The notes: generated by a model not told the origin, from the letters alone. Shown: positions 36,195 through 49,631, counted from the first letter of the stretch. The stretch is DNA of 64,000 nucleotides from Boswellia sacra (GCA_013180625.2 SNVD02002434.1:1594103-1658102), one strand, 5' to 3'. Translations and numbers: made by a program.

Positions 36195-37824
36195 GATAAA
36201 TATCACATACTATCCCTATAATTAGGTTTAATATCATGCATATTCAGCTTTTGCTTTTCTGTATTACGCCTAGACCTCACTTTTTGAAAATTCATCATGA
36301 ACCACCCACTTGTTAGTTTTTTTGTTAAATTATTGTAAATAATTTGATAATAAAATGGTACAATGGTCATTTTACACTTTTAATAATAATATAAAATATT
36401 ATTTAAAAAAATTTCTCGCCCTCAGTCTCTTCTCTCTATCTCATCTCTCACCTTCTGCAATCTCTACTCTCGTGTATGCAAACCCAATTTCATTTCAACT
36501 TCATTTAAGCAACCTAGTTGCCTCTCTTCTTCATTTGTTGGGTTTAACTGAACTAGTTAGAGTGTGTTTCTTTGAATCTTGTTTCAAATAAACCCTAGAT
36601 TCATGGCATCAAAACGGTTGCCAAGGACATCATTACTTTTCATGGTTCTACAACCATTGTGAGCGAGTTTTTTGGTGTGTGAATGAGTTAGTTAAAGCTT
36701 TTTGTGCCTTTCTTTGATGAATTTTTGTAGGGAATACAAAAAATTTTTGGCTGACTTTTGTGTTATTTTTTAAAATCATTTTCAGGCTACAGTAATGCTA
36801 GAGTTATAACTTACATACAAACCAAACTCTACAACCTGATGGGGCAGTCTATATGACAAAATCCTATTGAAGATGTAACTTCTCTATTTTTTTTTTTGTT
36901 TTTCCTCCTCTTGTGATTTTTTGTCATGTAAATTACCATATCAGGTTATAGAGTTTTGCTTATATGTAGGTTATAAGTCTAGTACAACCATTTCAGTTAT
37001 GCGGCAAACAAGTAAGATGATTGGATATTGATCCTTTTTTTGGGTTTTATTGGTTTTGTTATATAGTACTTTGGGCTTATGAATTGATTGTTTTGAATGG
37101 TGAATTGTTTAGTGTACTTTACAATCATCAAGTTTATCCTGAAGAATGTTTTGTGAAGGTGAAGAAATATGAGCTGCCCATGTTGCTAATTACCAGGAGT
37201 CAAATCCTTTATTGCCAACCTTACGACTCAGCTTTCTGGTAAATCTCTTCTCTAACCCTTTTGGCACTATTTATTTCCTGAGAAAACGTTTGAAATCTAA
37301 ATATGTAATGCTATTTTATTGGAAGCCCACGGATTCACGTCATAGAACTGCCTTGTTGGGTATTCTTATTTTTTGTTATTTTTGGGTTGTATTAAATTAT
37401 TAGAGAATTTTTATCATTTTAATTTTTTTTCTGGTTTATGTTAATCTGCTAAAGCATGGTAAAATGATTTGGATAATAGTTTTTGTATTTCTAGTTTGGA
37501 TGATGGCAAAGATGAAGGGAAGAGAAAGTTAAAAGGGGAAGATAAAGATGAATGTTGTAGGGTGTAAGGGTATTGTAGGCATTGCCTAACTATAGTTAAG
37601 GATATTTTGGTAATTGTCATTAGAATTGATGGAAAAGCAAGCGTATTTTGGTAATTGGAGTTAAAACAAATAGAAAAATAATGTCATCTAACGAAAAAAC
37701 TAATAGAAGGATGGTCCTTGATGACTTTACAAAAAGCGAGGGGTAGATGTAATACAAAATGGAAAAAGGTGAATACAAATGATATTAAACCTAAATATAT
37801 GGATGGTTTGAGTGATTTGCCCGA
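36195..37824. mobile_element. Second TIR element (MULE-like), inserted in the outer element's right end
   Basis: The left end runs gataaatatcacatactatc... to attaggtttaatatcat. The right end, in reverse complement, ends in atttaggtttaatatcattt, with further arm similarity such as ctttttg(t)aaa...tcatcaaggaccat. Flanks gtacgaaag (36186-36194) and atacgaaaa (37825-37833) match at 7 of 9. No transposase is seen. Its arms resemble those of the MULE at 13705-19519 (cttttgaaaaatccgtcatg against ctttttgaaaattcatcatg), so it may be a non-autonomous relative. Confidence 0.65.
36791..36986. mobile_element. MITE copy (agtaatgctaga family)
   Basis: Starts agtaatgctagag and ends in ttataagtctagta, inverted ends shared with the four copies at 37911-38973. 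It is an independent copy outside that tandem block, which proves the family is mobile. Confidence 0.7.
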
Positions 37825-37910
37825 ATACGAAAATACATTTTTGAGTGATATTATGCCAAACCTTAGGAGTAGTATATAATATTATCCTAATCTTGAATTA
37901 ATTTATTATT

Positions 37911-38975
37911 CAGTAGTACTAGACTTATAAACTACATACAACCCAACTCTACAACCTAATGTGACAGTCTACATAGTAAAAATTCACTACAGAAGGAAAA
38001 AAACAAAAAAGAATGAGAGAAGTTATATCTTCAATAGATTTTTTTCATGTAGACTGCTACATCAGATTATAGAGTTTAAGTTGTAAATATGTTATAAGTC
38101 TAGCATTATTATTTATTATTAAGGGCATACCTTTCTTTTTAAGTTCAAACTTCGCTTACAAAAGTTTGATGTAATTAATTCTTCAACGCTTAAATAAAAT
38201 AATAATAGTGCGGGACTTGCAACCTACATATAACCCAAACTTTACAATTGATGTGACAGTCTACATGATAAAAAATTTACTAGAGGAGGAAAAAACAAAA
38301 AGAATAAAGGAAATACATTTCCAATAAGATTTTGTCATATGGAATGCCACATAAAGATGTAGAGTAGTTTGTATGTAAGTTATAAGTCTAGCATTACTGT
38401 TTATTATTAAGGATATACCTTTCTTTTTAACTTCAAACATCGCTTACAAAAGTTTGATGTAATTCAATTCTACAACGTTAAAATAAAATAACAGTAATGC
38501 TAGACTTACAACTTACATACAACCCAAACTTTATAACCTCATATGACGGTTTACATAACAAAATTTATTAGAGAAGGAAAAACAAAAAAATATGAGGGAA
38601 GTTACAGCTCCAATAGATTTTTGCCATGTAGACTATCCTTCAAGTTGTAGAGTTTGGATTGTATGTAAGTTATAAATCTAATATTACTGTTTATTATTAA
38701 GGACATACCTTTCTTTTTAAGTTCAAACTTCCCTTACCAAAGTTTGATTTAATTCAATTCTCCAACGTTAAATAAAATAACAGTAGTGCTGCACTTACAA
38801 CCTACATACAATCCAAACTTTATAACTTGATGTGGCAGTCTCTATAACAAAAATTCACTGTAAGAGAAAAAAAAAGAGTAAAGGAAGTTATATTCAGTAA
38901 TATTTTACCATATAAATTGCCACATCAGGATTTAGGATTTGATTTGTATGTAAATTATAAGTCTAGCATTACTGA
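37911..38975. repeat. Tandem array of MITE plus host segment, four MITEs
   Basis: Four MITE copies (about 37911-38110, 38205-38399, 38492-38699, 38781-38973) have inverted ends agtaatgctagacttacaac and ttataagtctagcattact. They are separated by three copies of the same roughly 95-bp host segment (acctttctttttaagttc, then aaagtttgatgtaattcaat). That host segment occurs once, without MITE, in the copy 3-4 spacer near 22365-22430. The MITE plus host unit (about 290 bp) was therefore duplicated in tandem. Confidence 0.85.
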
Positions 38976-39354
38976 TAAAATAATGAGCGGTTCGCTCACC
39001 ATTGAACTAAAAAGATTTTTTTTACTATTTACATAAAAATTACTATTAAAATATTATTTATTATATTATTTATGAGATTTTTTTTCACACATACATATTT
39101 TAAACCCTAAATAATCTATCCTTATTTTCGGAATAAAAAGGAACAAACGAATTTTTTTTTACTCGTACATATAAGCTGTATACAGGGTTCCTAAAGTTTA
39201 CAATGCCCTGATAAACGAAATGGACTTAAAAATATATTCTCCCTTATGAATATAAAACTCCAATTCTCCACTAACTGGCCTTCTTTCTTATAATTGAACA
39301 GGAATTAAACAATTTGTTTGCAACGTTCTACATTACTTCCTTGTCCTTAGCCCC

Positions 39355-40125
39355 TTAGAAATTAAGGAAGCCTTTCTCCTTGGAGCTTTCAAGGGCGTCC
39401 CCACGACTCACCTCCCAAGGCATAAAATTGATGCCCAAACTCTTTACTTTTTCCTGAGAAATCTTGTATGTTGGCTCATACTTGGCATTCTTGAATCTGC
39501 CACAAGGAAACATGTATAATTTCCTGTTATTGACAAAATTAAACTCAAAAGAAATTTCTCATACAATTTGATGCACTTCATATCAAAGAACAGGACATAC
39601 TTGCAAAAGAATTTTAGAACCATCATTAAGATGCAGCAAATACTCAGAAGTAATTCTAATTGCATATCCTCTTCAAGCTCTATTTAAATTGTGTTAATAT
39701 AACATGTTATGCGACCAAGTTCTAAAGTCTCGATCAAGTACAATCTCACTTTCAAACTTTTCACTTTCTAAATAATGTAAAGCTTATTTACTGCAACGTC
39801 TAAAGCACCTCTCTAGTTGCCATAAGATTCTAAAACACCTCTCTTAATTGCCATACGATAAATAATTTACTGCTATCTGATAAAAGAGCATGTGAAATTC
39901 ATAACAAAGAAGAGTAAAAAGGTAATAATACTGAAACATACTTTCCAGTTAGTTGCAAAGTAGGATACTTTTCCTACAACAGCTTCATAATCTCGTAAAC
40001 CTATGTAACTCTTCCAACTAAAGCATATCTACCCTTGGCTGTGGGAACCTCAAGAGCTTGAATATGTGCATATGCAACATCTCTAACATCAACAAGTCTA
40101 TAAGGGCCAAGCGATGTTTCAACTC
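39355..40125 (-). pseudogene. PAR/CAD-like reductase copy 5, exons 5-6 only
   Basis: Exon 5 (40125-39942, 184 bases) and exon 6 (39496-39355, 142 bases) have the same sizes and splice borders as the other copies. The region, introns included, is very similar to copy 4 (22730-24010). Exon 5 carries changes at otherwise conserved sites. The similarity to intron 4 stops at about 40470, where LTR-like sequence begins, and no exon 1-4 follows. It is a truncated pseudogene. Confidence 0.85.
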
Positions 40126-40470
40126 CTGCATTCAAATAATCTTAACCACTGAGCATTAGTCTATATGTTATGGTCAAGCTGTTTGTAACAAAGGAGAAGA
40201 TCTTCCTTTTAGTCAACAAAGATTAGGCCATAAGGAACAGAAATCCAGCCACTGTATTAGTTACAATTTTAGTTATGTCAGCGTCATGATTCGTGAAAAG
40301 TTAAACTTAACTTCAAACAATAATTTATGCTCATATTTATATTTCTAGAATAATGAAATTATTCTGATGGATACCCATAGAGAAGACTTTTGGGGGCTCT
40401 TCAGAGGAATATCGGTTCTTTCAGTTCAACTAGCTCCTATTGGATAACTAGTTATCCAAAAGCTTAAACA

Positions 40471-40676
40471 AATTGTCACACCTTAATTTCTATAAATTCG
40501 GAGTGCAACTACAGACAGTCATTTCCAGTAATGAACTCAAATTTATCATAAAATATTATTTTTATTTCATAAAACAGAGTTTCGATCTAAAACCATAATA
40601 TGATGTAACATATACAATAATAAAAAATACTCAAAAAGCAAAATGATGTTGCAGCGGCTTATGGTTGCCAAGGGAA
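40471..40676. repeat. LTR-like terminus joining copy 5 to the 3-kb array
   Basis: The block starts tgtcacacc, a common plant gypsy LTR end (the reverse complement ends ggtgtgaca), exactly where the PAR intron stops. Its 206 bp are not repeated in the later units. I infer it is the outer end of a long minus-strand LTR. No primer site, pol or target duplicate is visible to confirm this. Confidence 0.5.
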
Positions 40677-43622
40677 CTCTGTCGTTGCCATGCCAAAATC
40701 CTCGGTTACCTGAGGCACACAATGAACTAATGAGTAATCACTCCATAAGTAAGCTAAGTGCGGTCCTTAACAATGAATAGTTCACAGAAATTCAAATACT
40801 AGTATAGTTGCTATTCATTACTTATCTCACAGGTAATCAAATTCTTGTTACATAAGTCAAGAAGCACTGTTTGAAGTTTAATAGTCGCGCTCCTGCGCGA
40901 GACAACTTGCACAGCAGAGCAAACTCTCTGGTTCACAACGTTTTTAGGATTCCAGAGTGGTGCTCCTGCACCAACTCTTTGTCCAAAAAGATTTAGGTCG
41001 GTTAAGGTGGCACACCTACGCAATCTTACTTGGGCGTCTGCGCCAGTTCTCTGTTGTGCCTTATCATGCTTAGCTCAGTTTCGACACTTGCACATCCACA
41101 CCTTTACTAATTTCATTTCAAATATGCCTTTCTCAAGCCATTACCATTTACTTGCACACATATGTACTTAATTCACTTCATATATGCCTTTCTTAGGCCA
41201 TTCTCATCACTCATACACATATGCTCATATTTCATTTCCATATAGCCTTAGGGACACATATATCACATATTTGTCACAAGTTTGAGGCTAGTCGAACAAT
41301 CCAGATGATATCAGACTTATGCTATTGAATCCTACACAAGGAATCACGTGGTTCAGATCTCTCCTCATTCAATCAATCATAAATTAGCATGTGACACTTT
41401 GTATTGTGTGTGATACTTTGTGTTTCTCACAACCTTCAAGAGGTAACTCACACAATTTCAAAAGGTGGCCCTTATGCCTCAATCACACAATGAACATTAA
41501 GTGTCCCAAGGTTTTGACATGCAATTCACTTACATAACACTTCACATTTCGCATCATGCACTTACACATCTCAATTCACTATAATCTTAGGGACACATAT
41601 CATACATTATCAAAAATTGGAGGCTAGCTTGACAATCCAAGTGATACCGGGCCCATGCTACCGAATCCTTCATGAGAAAATACATGGCTCGAATTCCCCT
41701 CCTTAAATCAATCACAATGGTTTACAAATGACACTTTGTATTGTATGTGGCACTTTGCGGTCCCTATGACCCTCAAGAGGTGGCCCCTACACAATTTCAA
41801 GAGGTAGCCCTGTGAAATTGCTCATAACGATTTACATGTGACACTTTGTGGTTTTCAAAACCTTCAAGAGATGGCCTCCATGCTATCAATTGCTCAATCA
41901 GAGCTTAAAGTCCCCAAGGCAATAGGCATGAACCATTATTTTCATAATTTCTCACATATCATTTTCATATGCACAATTTTCATGCCATCACATATAAAAG
42001 CCTTATGCCCATTTCGAGGCTATGATAAATTAAGGCCTTAAGCACAATTGCGGACAATCACATATCAAAGTCATAGGCACAATTCTATGCCATTCACATA
42101 TTAAACCATAGCCAATTTATTACCCTCACATATCAAAATCATGGGCATAATTCAATGCCATCACCTATTAAAATCATAGGCATAATTCAGTGCTAGCACA
42201 TATCCACAATCATAGGGATAATTAAATGCTAGCACATGTCCAAAATCATAGACATACTTTCCATTTCCTTATTACATCACAATTCAAGTCATGCTTTCAC
42301 ATTTCGAGCTCATAAACGCAAACTCACAATCAAGTTTTTCCATCCATAACAACCATAGAAATTAATTAACATAACATCAATGTTCAATAGAAATCACATT
42401 GCACAATATACCTCATAACACAAACGATAAATTTATTGTGTCCTCAGAATAAGTTAGCTTACTTAGTTGATTCACTTCACCATGAAATCTTAATTTCGGC
42501 CTAGAAATCATCAAGTTCCTTAAGAGTTAGCAAACACTCAACCACCAAAATAACTTCACTAGCAATTCAACACTATAAACATAATCGGTTAAGTAATTGT
42601 AGTAGGAGGATACTTGTCTCAATCCTCACCAAATTTCATAAAAATTAATTAAACACATTTACAATGTCCCATGAAATTTATGGGATCAAAATGAGGCTAT
42701 GTGCCCCTTAAAATCCCTTAGTGTTTTTCACACTGAAATCCTATCTAAAGACCTCTCAACTGAGCAGTACTACTTTGAAGAATTTTATAAAATTTCACAA
42801 TAATCAAATCTTTACCAAATTTTTCAGTCTAGTAATAGACACATATAAAATTCATCATACCAAAAATCATAGATTTTAAAGAGTTTTGATTGGTCAAAAG
42901 CAATTTATATTTCTTACTCTGTTATGAAGTTTGGAAATGTTAGTTTTTCAAACTCCAATTTGAAAAATCACAGCAATTCGTACAAGGCTTCAAAATCCAT
43001 AAAAATTTCTAGTTCAAAAGAAAACATGTTCAAGGTCTTGCATACCAAATATCAGGAGTTTTTATGAAGATTTGATCCCTCAATTAAAATTTGTTCCCCC
43101 TGCTCTGTTTAAAAACAGAGGAAATCTAATTCTATTTCAGCAACCATAAATCACACACTACGAATTTTTAAGTAATTCAAAATTCTATGAAATCCTTGAC
43201 ATGTCTAGTTTATCAGACAAAAATTTCAAAGCTAGAAAATAACCTTAGATATTTTGAGAATTTTCATACTCAACACTTCTTAGTATAGAAGCCCTACAGA
43301 ATTTAAACTCCATCACCATTTCTAACCTCCTATCATAAGCCCAGCCTTCTTGAATCTTCAACAACTTATATAAAATCATATTTTCTTATCGATTTCTAAG
43401 CATTCATGACACCAAACACCATAGCTCATAGTATAACACCATGGATTCTTTCAAATACACATGAAATAATACAAGGATTTCTAGAGAGGGAATTGAATTT
43501 TACCTCTTTCCCTCCTTCTCCCTCCTTGAATCTTTAACAATTTTTTTGGAGAAAAATGAGAGAGAAAAGGGCTGGAAGCTTTTAAGCAAAAAGGGAATGA
43601 AAATGCAATTTTAGAGGCTACT

Positions 43623-43632
43623 CTTTATATAG
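43623..43632 (-). promoter_or_regulatory. TATA-like box, repeat unit 1
   Basis: CTATATAAAG on the minus strand, about 65 bp inside the unit's right edge. It is followed downstream by a pyrimidine-rich CTTTTCTCTCTCATTTTTCT stretch, as in the U3-R region of LTRs. Confidence 0.45.
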
Positions 43633-46627
43633 ATAAGCATGCAAGGTAGGCTTGAAACCGGGGCAGGGCGGGTACATGGCAGCAGGTACCCAGCGCACTC
43701 TGTCGTTGCCATGCCAAAATCCTCGGTTACCTGAGGCACACAATGAACTAATGAGTAATCACTCCGTAAGTAAGCTAAGTGCAGTCCTTAACAATGAATA
43801 GTTCACAGAAATTCAAATACTAGTATAGTTGCTATTCGTTACTTATCTCATAGGTAATCAAATTCTTGTTACATAAGTCAAGAAGCACTGTTTGAAGTTT
43901 AATAGTCGTGCTCCTGCGCGAGACAACTTGCACAGCGAAGCAAACTCTCTGGTTCACAACGTTTTTAGGATTCCAGAGTGGTGCTCCTGCACCAACTCTC
44001 TGTCCAAAAAGATTTAGGTCGGTTAAGGTGGCACTCCTACGCAATCTTACTTGGGCGTTTGCGCCAGTTCTCTGTTATGCCCTATCATGCTTAGCTCAGT
44101 TTCAACACTTGCACATTCACACCTTTACTAATTTCATTTCAAATATGCCTTTCTCAAGCCATTCCCATTTACTTACACACATATGTACTTAATTCACTTC
44201 ATATATGCCTTTCTTAGGCCATTCTCATCACTCATACACATATGCTCATATTTTATTTCCATATAGCCTTAGGGACACATATATCACATATTTGTCACAA
44301 GTTTGAGGCTAGTCCAACAATCCAGATGATATCAGACTTATGCTACTGAATCCTACACAAGGAATCACATGGTTCGGATCTCTCCTCATTCAATCAATCA
44401 TATATTAGCATGTGACACTTTGTGTTTCTCACAACCTTCAAGAGGTAACTCTCACACAATTTCAAAAGGTGGCCCTTATGCCTTAATCACACAATGAACG
44501 TTAAGTGTCCCAAGGTTTTGACATGCAATTCACTTACATAACACTTCACATTTCGCATCATGCACTTACACATCTCAATTCACTATAATCTTAGGGACAC
44601 ATATCATACATTATCAAAAATTGGAGGCTAGCTTGACAATCCAGGTGATACCGGGCCCATGCTACCGAATCCTTCGTGAGAAAATACATGGCTCGAATTC
44701 CCCTCCTTAAATCAATCACAATGGTTTACAAATGGCACTTTGTATTGTATGTGATACTTTGCAGTCCCTATGACCCTCAAGAGGTGGCCCCCACACAATT
44801 TCAAGAGGTAGCCCCTATGAAATTGCTCATAACGATTTGCATGTGACACTTTGTGATTTTCGAAACCTTCAAGAGGTGGCCCCCATGCTATCAATTGCTC
44901 AATCAGAGCTTAAAGTCCCCAAGGCAATAGGCATGAACCATCATTTTCATAATTGCTCACATATCATTTTCGTATGCACAATTTTCATGCCATCACATAT
45001 AAAAGCCTTATGCCCATTTTGAGGCTATGATGAATTAAGGCCTTAAGCACAATTGCAGACAATCACATATCAAAGTCATAGGCACAATTCTATGCCATTC
45101 ACATATTAAACCATAGCCAATTTATTACCCTCAGATATCAAAATCATGGGCATAATTCAATGCCATCACCTATTAAAATCATAGGCATAATTCAGTGCTT
45201 GCACATATCCACAATCATAGGCATAATTAAATGCTAGCACATGTCCAAAATCATAGACATACTTTCCATTTCCTTACCACATCACAATTCAAGTCATGCT
45301 TTCACATTTCGAGCTCATAAACGCAAACTCACAATCAAGTTTTTCCATCCATAACAACCATAGAAATTAATTAACATAACATCAATGTTCAATAGAAATC
45401 ACATTGCACAATATACCTCATAACACAAACGATAAATTTATTGTGTCCTTAGAATAAGTTAGCTTACTTAGTTGATTCACTTCACCATGAAATCTTAATT
45501 TCGGCCTAGAAATCATCAAGTTCCTTAAGAGTTAGCAAACACTCAACCACCAAAATAACTTCACTAGCAATTCAACACTATAAACATAATCGGTTAAGTA
45601 ATTGTAGTAGGAGGATACTTGTCTCAATCCTCACCAAATTTCATAAAAATTAATTAAACACATTTACAATGTCCCATGAAATTTATGGGATCAAAATGAG
45701 GCTATGTGCCCCTTAAAATCCCTTAGTGTTTTTCACACTGAAATCCTATCTAAAGACCTCTCAACTGAGCAGTACTACTTTGAAGAATTTTATAAAATTT
45801 CACAATAATCAAATCTTTACCAAATTTTTCAGTCTAGTAATAGACACATATAAAATTCACCATACCAAAAATCATAGATTTTAAAGAGTTTTGATTGGTC
45901 AAAAGCAATTTATATTTCTTACTCTGTTATGAAGTTTGGAAATGTTAGTTTTTCAAACTCCAATTTGAAAAATCACAGCAATTCGTACAAGGCTTCAAAA
46001 TCCATAAAAATTTCTAGTTCAAAAGAAAACATGTTCAAGGTCTTGCATACCAAATATCAGGAGTTTTTATGAAGATTTGATCCCTCAATTAAAATTTGTT
46101 CCCCCTGCTCTGTTTAAAAACAGAGGAAATCTAATTCTATTTCAGCAACCATAAATCACACACTACGAATTTTTAAGTAATTCAAAATTCTATGAAATCC
46201 TTGACATGTCTAGTTTATCAGACAAAAATTTCAAAGCTAGAAAATAACCTTAGATATTTTGAGAATTTTCATACTCAACACTTCTTAGTATAGAAGCCCT
46301 ACAGAATTTAAACTCCATCACCATTTCTAACCTCCTATCATAAGCCCAGCCTTCTTGAATCTTCAACAACTTATATAAAATCATATTTTCTTATCGATTT
46401 CTAAGCATTCATGACACCAAACACCATAGCTCATAGTATAACACCATGGATTCTTTCAAATACACATGAAATAATACAAGGATTTCTAGAGAGGGAATTG
46501 AATTTTACCTCTTTCCCTCCTTCTCCCTCCTTGAATCTTTAACAATTTTTTTGGAGAAAAATGAGAGAGAAAAGGGCTGGAAGCTTTTAAGCAAAAAGGG
46601 AATGAAAATGCAATTTTAGAGGCTACT

Positions 46628-46637
46628 CTTTATATAG
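46628..46637 (-). promoter_or_regulatory. TATA-like box, repeat unit 2
   Basis: Same motif and surroundings as in unit 1, 3005 bp further on. Confidence 0.45.
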
Positions 46638-49631
46638 ATAAGCATGCAAGGTAGGCTTGAAACCGGGGCAGGGCGGGTACATGGCAGCAGGTACCCAGCG
46701 CACTCTGTCGTTGCCATGCCAAAATCCTCGGTTACCTGAGGCACACAATGAACTAATGAGTAATCACTCCGTAAGTAAGCTAAGTGCAGTCCTTAACAAT
46801 GAATAGTTCACAGAAATTCAAATACTAGTATAGTTGCTATTCGTTACTTATCTCATAGGTAATCAAATTCTTGTTACATAAGTCAAGAAGCACTGTTTGA
46901 AGTTTAATAGTCGTGCTCCTGCGCGAGACAACTTGCACAGCGAAGCAAACTCTCTGGTTCACAACGTTTTTAGGATTCCAGAGTGGTGCTCCTGCACCAA
47001 CTCTCTGTCCAAAAAGATTTAGGTCGGTTAAGGTGGCACTCCTACGCAATCTTACTTGGGCGTTTGCGCCAGTTCTCTGTTATGCCCTATCATGCTTAGC
47101 TCAGTTTCAACACTTGCACATTCACACCTTTACTAATTTCATTTCAAATATGCCTTTCTCAAGCCATTCCCATTTACTTACACACATATGTACTTAATTC
47201 ACTTCTTATATGCCTTTCTTAGGCCATTCTCATCACTCATACACATAGGCTCATATTTCATTTCCATATATCCTTAGGGACACATATATCACATATTTGT
47301 CACAAGTTTGAGGCTAGTCCAACAATCCAGATGATATCAGACTTATGCTACTGAATCCTACACAAGGAATCACATGGTTCGGACCTCTCCTCATTCAATC
47401 AATCATATATTAGCATGTGACACTTTGTGTTTCTCTCAACCTTCAAGAGGTAACTCTCACACAATTTCAAAAGGTGGCCCTTATGCCTTAATCACACAAT
47501 GAACGTTAAGTGTCCCAAGGTTTTGACATGCAATTCACTTACATAACACTTCACATTTCGCATCATGCACTTACACATCTCAATTCACTATAATCTTAGG
47601 GACACATATCATACATTATCAAAAATTGGAGGCTAGCTTGACAATCCAGGTGATACCGGGCCCATGCTACCGAATCCTTCGTGAGAAAATACATGGCTCG
47701 AATTCCCCTCCTTAAATCAATCACAATGGTTTACAAATGGCACTTTGTATTGTATGTGATACTTTGCAGTCCCTATGACCCTCAAGAGGTGGCCCCCACA
47801 CAATTTCAAGAGGTAGCCCCTATGAAATTGCTCATAACGATTTGCATGTGACACTTTGTGATTTTCGAAACCTTCAAGAGGTGGCCCCCATGCTATCAAT
47901 TGCTCAATCAGAGCTTAAAGTCCCCAAGGCAATAGGCATGAACCATCATTTTCATAATTGCTCACATATCATTTTCGTATGCACAATTTTCATGCCATCA
48001 CATATAAAAGCCTTATGCCCATTTTGAGGCTATGATGAATTAAGGCCTTAAGCACAATTGCAGACAATCACATATCAAAGTCATAGGCACAATTCTATGC
48101 CATTCACATATTAAACCATAGCCAATTTATTACCCTCAGATATCAAAATCATGGGCATAATTCAATGCCATCACCTATTAAAATCATAGGCATAATTCAG
48201 TGCTTGCACATATCCACAATCATAGGCATAATTAAATGCTAGCACATGTCCAAAATCATAGACATACTTTCCATTTCCTTACCACATCACAATTCAAGTC
48301 ATGCTTTCACATTTCGAGCTCATAAACGCAAACTCACAATCAAGTTTTTCCATCCATAACAACCATAGAAATTAATTAACATAACATCAATGTTCAATAG
48401 AAATCACATTGCACAATATACCTCATAACACAAACGATAAATTTATTGTGTCCTCAGAATAAGTTAGCTTACTTAGTTGATTCACTTCACCATGAAATCT
48501 TAATTTCGGCCTAGAAATCATCAAGTTCCTTAAGAGTTAGCAAACACTCAACCACCAAAATAACTTCACTAGCAATTCAACACTATAAACATAATCGGTT
48601 AAGTAATTGTAGTAGGAGGATACTTGTCTCAATCCTCACCAAATTTCATAAAAATTAATTAAACACATTACAATGTCCCATGAAATTTATGGGATCAAAA
48701 TGAGGCTATGTGCCCCTTAAAATCCCTTAGTGTTTTTCACACTGAAATCCTATCTAAAGACCTCTCAACTGAGCAGTACTACTTTGAAGAATTTTATAAA
48801 ATTTCACAATAATCAAATCTTTACCAAATTTTTCAGTCTAGTAATAGACACATATAAAATTCACCATACCAAAAATCATAGATTTTAAAGAGTTTTGATT
48901 GGTCAAAAGCAATTTATATTTCTTACTCTGTTATGAAGTTTGGAAATGTTAGTTTTTCAAACTCCAATTTGAAAAATCACAGCAATTCGTACAAGGCTTC
49001 AAAATCCATAAAAATTTCTAGTTCAAAAGAAAACATGTTCAAGGTCTTGCATACCAAATATCAGGAGTTTTTATGAAGATTTGATCCCTCAATTAAAATT
49101 TGTTCCCCCTGCTCTGTTTAAAAACAGAGGAAATCTAATTCTATTTCAGCAACCATAAATCACACACTACGAATTTTTAAGTAATTCAAAATTCTATGAA
49201 ATCCTTGACATGTCTAGTTTATCAGACAAAAATTTCAAAGCTAGAAAATAACCTTAGATATTTTGAGAATTTTCATACTCAACACTTCTTAGTATAGAAG
49301 CCCTACAGAATTTAAACTCCATCACCATTTCTAACCTCCTATCATAAGCCCAGCCTTCTTGAATCTTCAACAACTTATATAAAATCATATTTTCTTATCG
49401 ATTTCTAAGCATTCATGACACCAAACACCATAGCTCATAGTATAACACCATGGATTCTTTCAAATACACATGAAATAATACAAGGATTTCTAGAGAGGGA
49501 ATTGAATTTTACCTCTTTCCCTCCTTCTCCCTCCTTGAATCTTTAACAATTTTTTTGGAGAAAAATGAGAGAGAAAAGGGCTGGAAGCTTTTAAGCAAAA
49601 AGGGAATGAAAATGCAATTTTAGAGGCTACT

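Larger units (their letters stand above)
27301..37888. mobile_element. Outer TIR element (MULE-like) hosting nested insertions
   Basis: Ends read aggataatatcacgtactat on the left and, in reverse complement, aggataatattatatactac on the right. They are flanked by perfect 10-bp duplicates aatcttgaat (27291-27300 and 37889-37898). Similarity inside the arms includes ctttcgtattcg. The duplication length fits the Mutator group. Without the nested gypsy and second TIR element only about 1.4 kb of its own sequence is left, with no transposase. It sits in the spacer between PAR copies 4 and 5. Confidence 0.75.

Noticed and set aside
35886..36591. Small open frames in the TIR elements
   Set aside because: Hydrophobic, T-rich translations of low-complexity DNA; several frames overlap, and none has a recognisable domain.
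40471..40480. Start of a complete gypsy element at tgtcacacc
   Set aside because: No primer site, polypurine tract, gag-pol or second LTR was found, so only an LTR-like terminus can be claimed.
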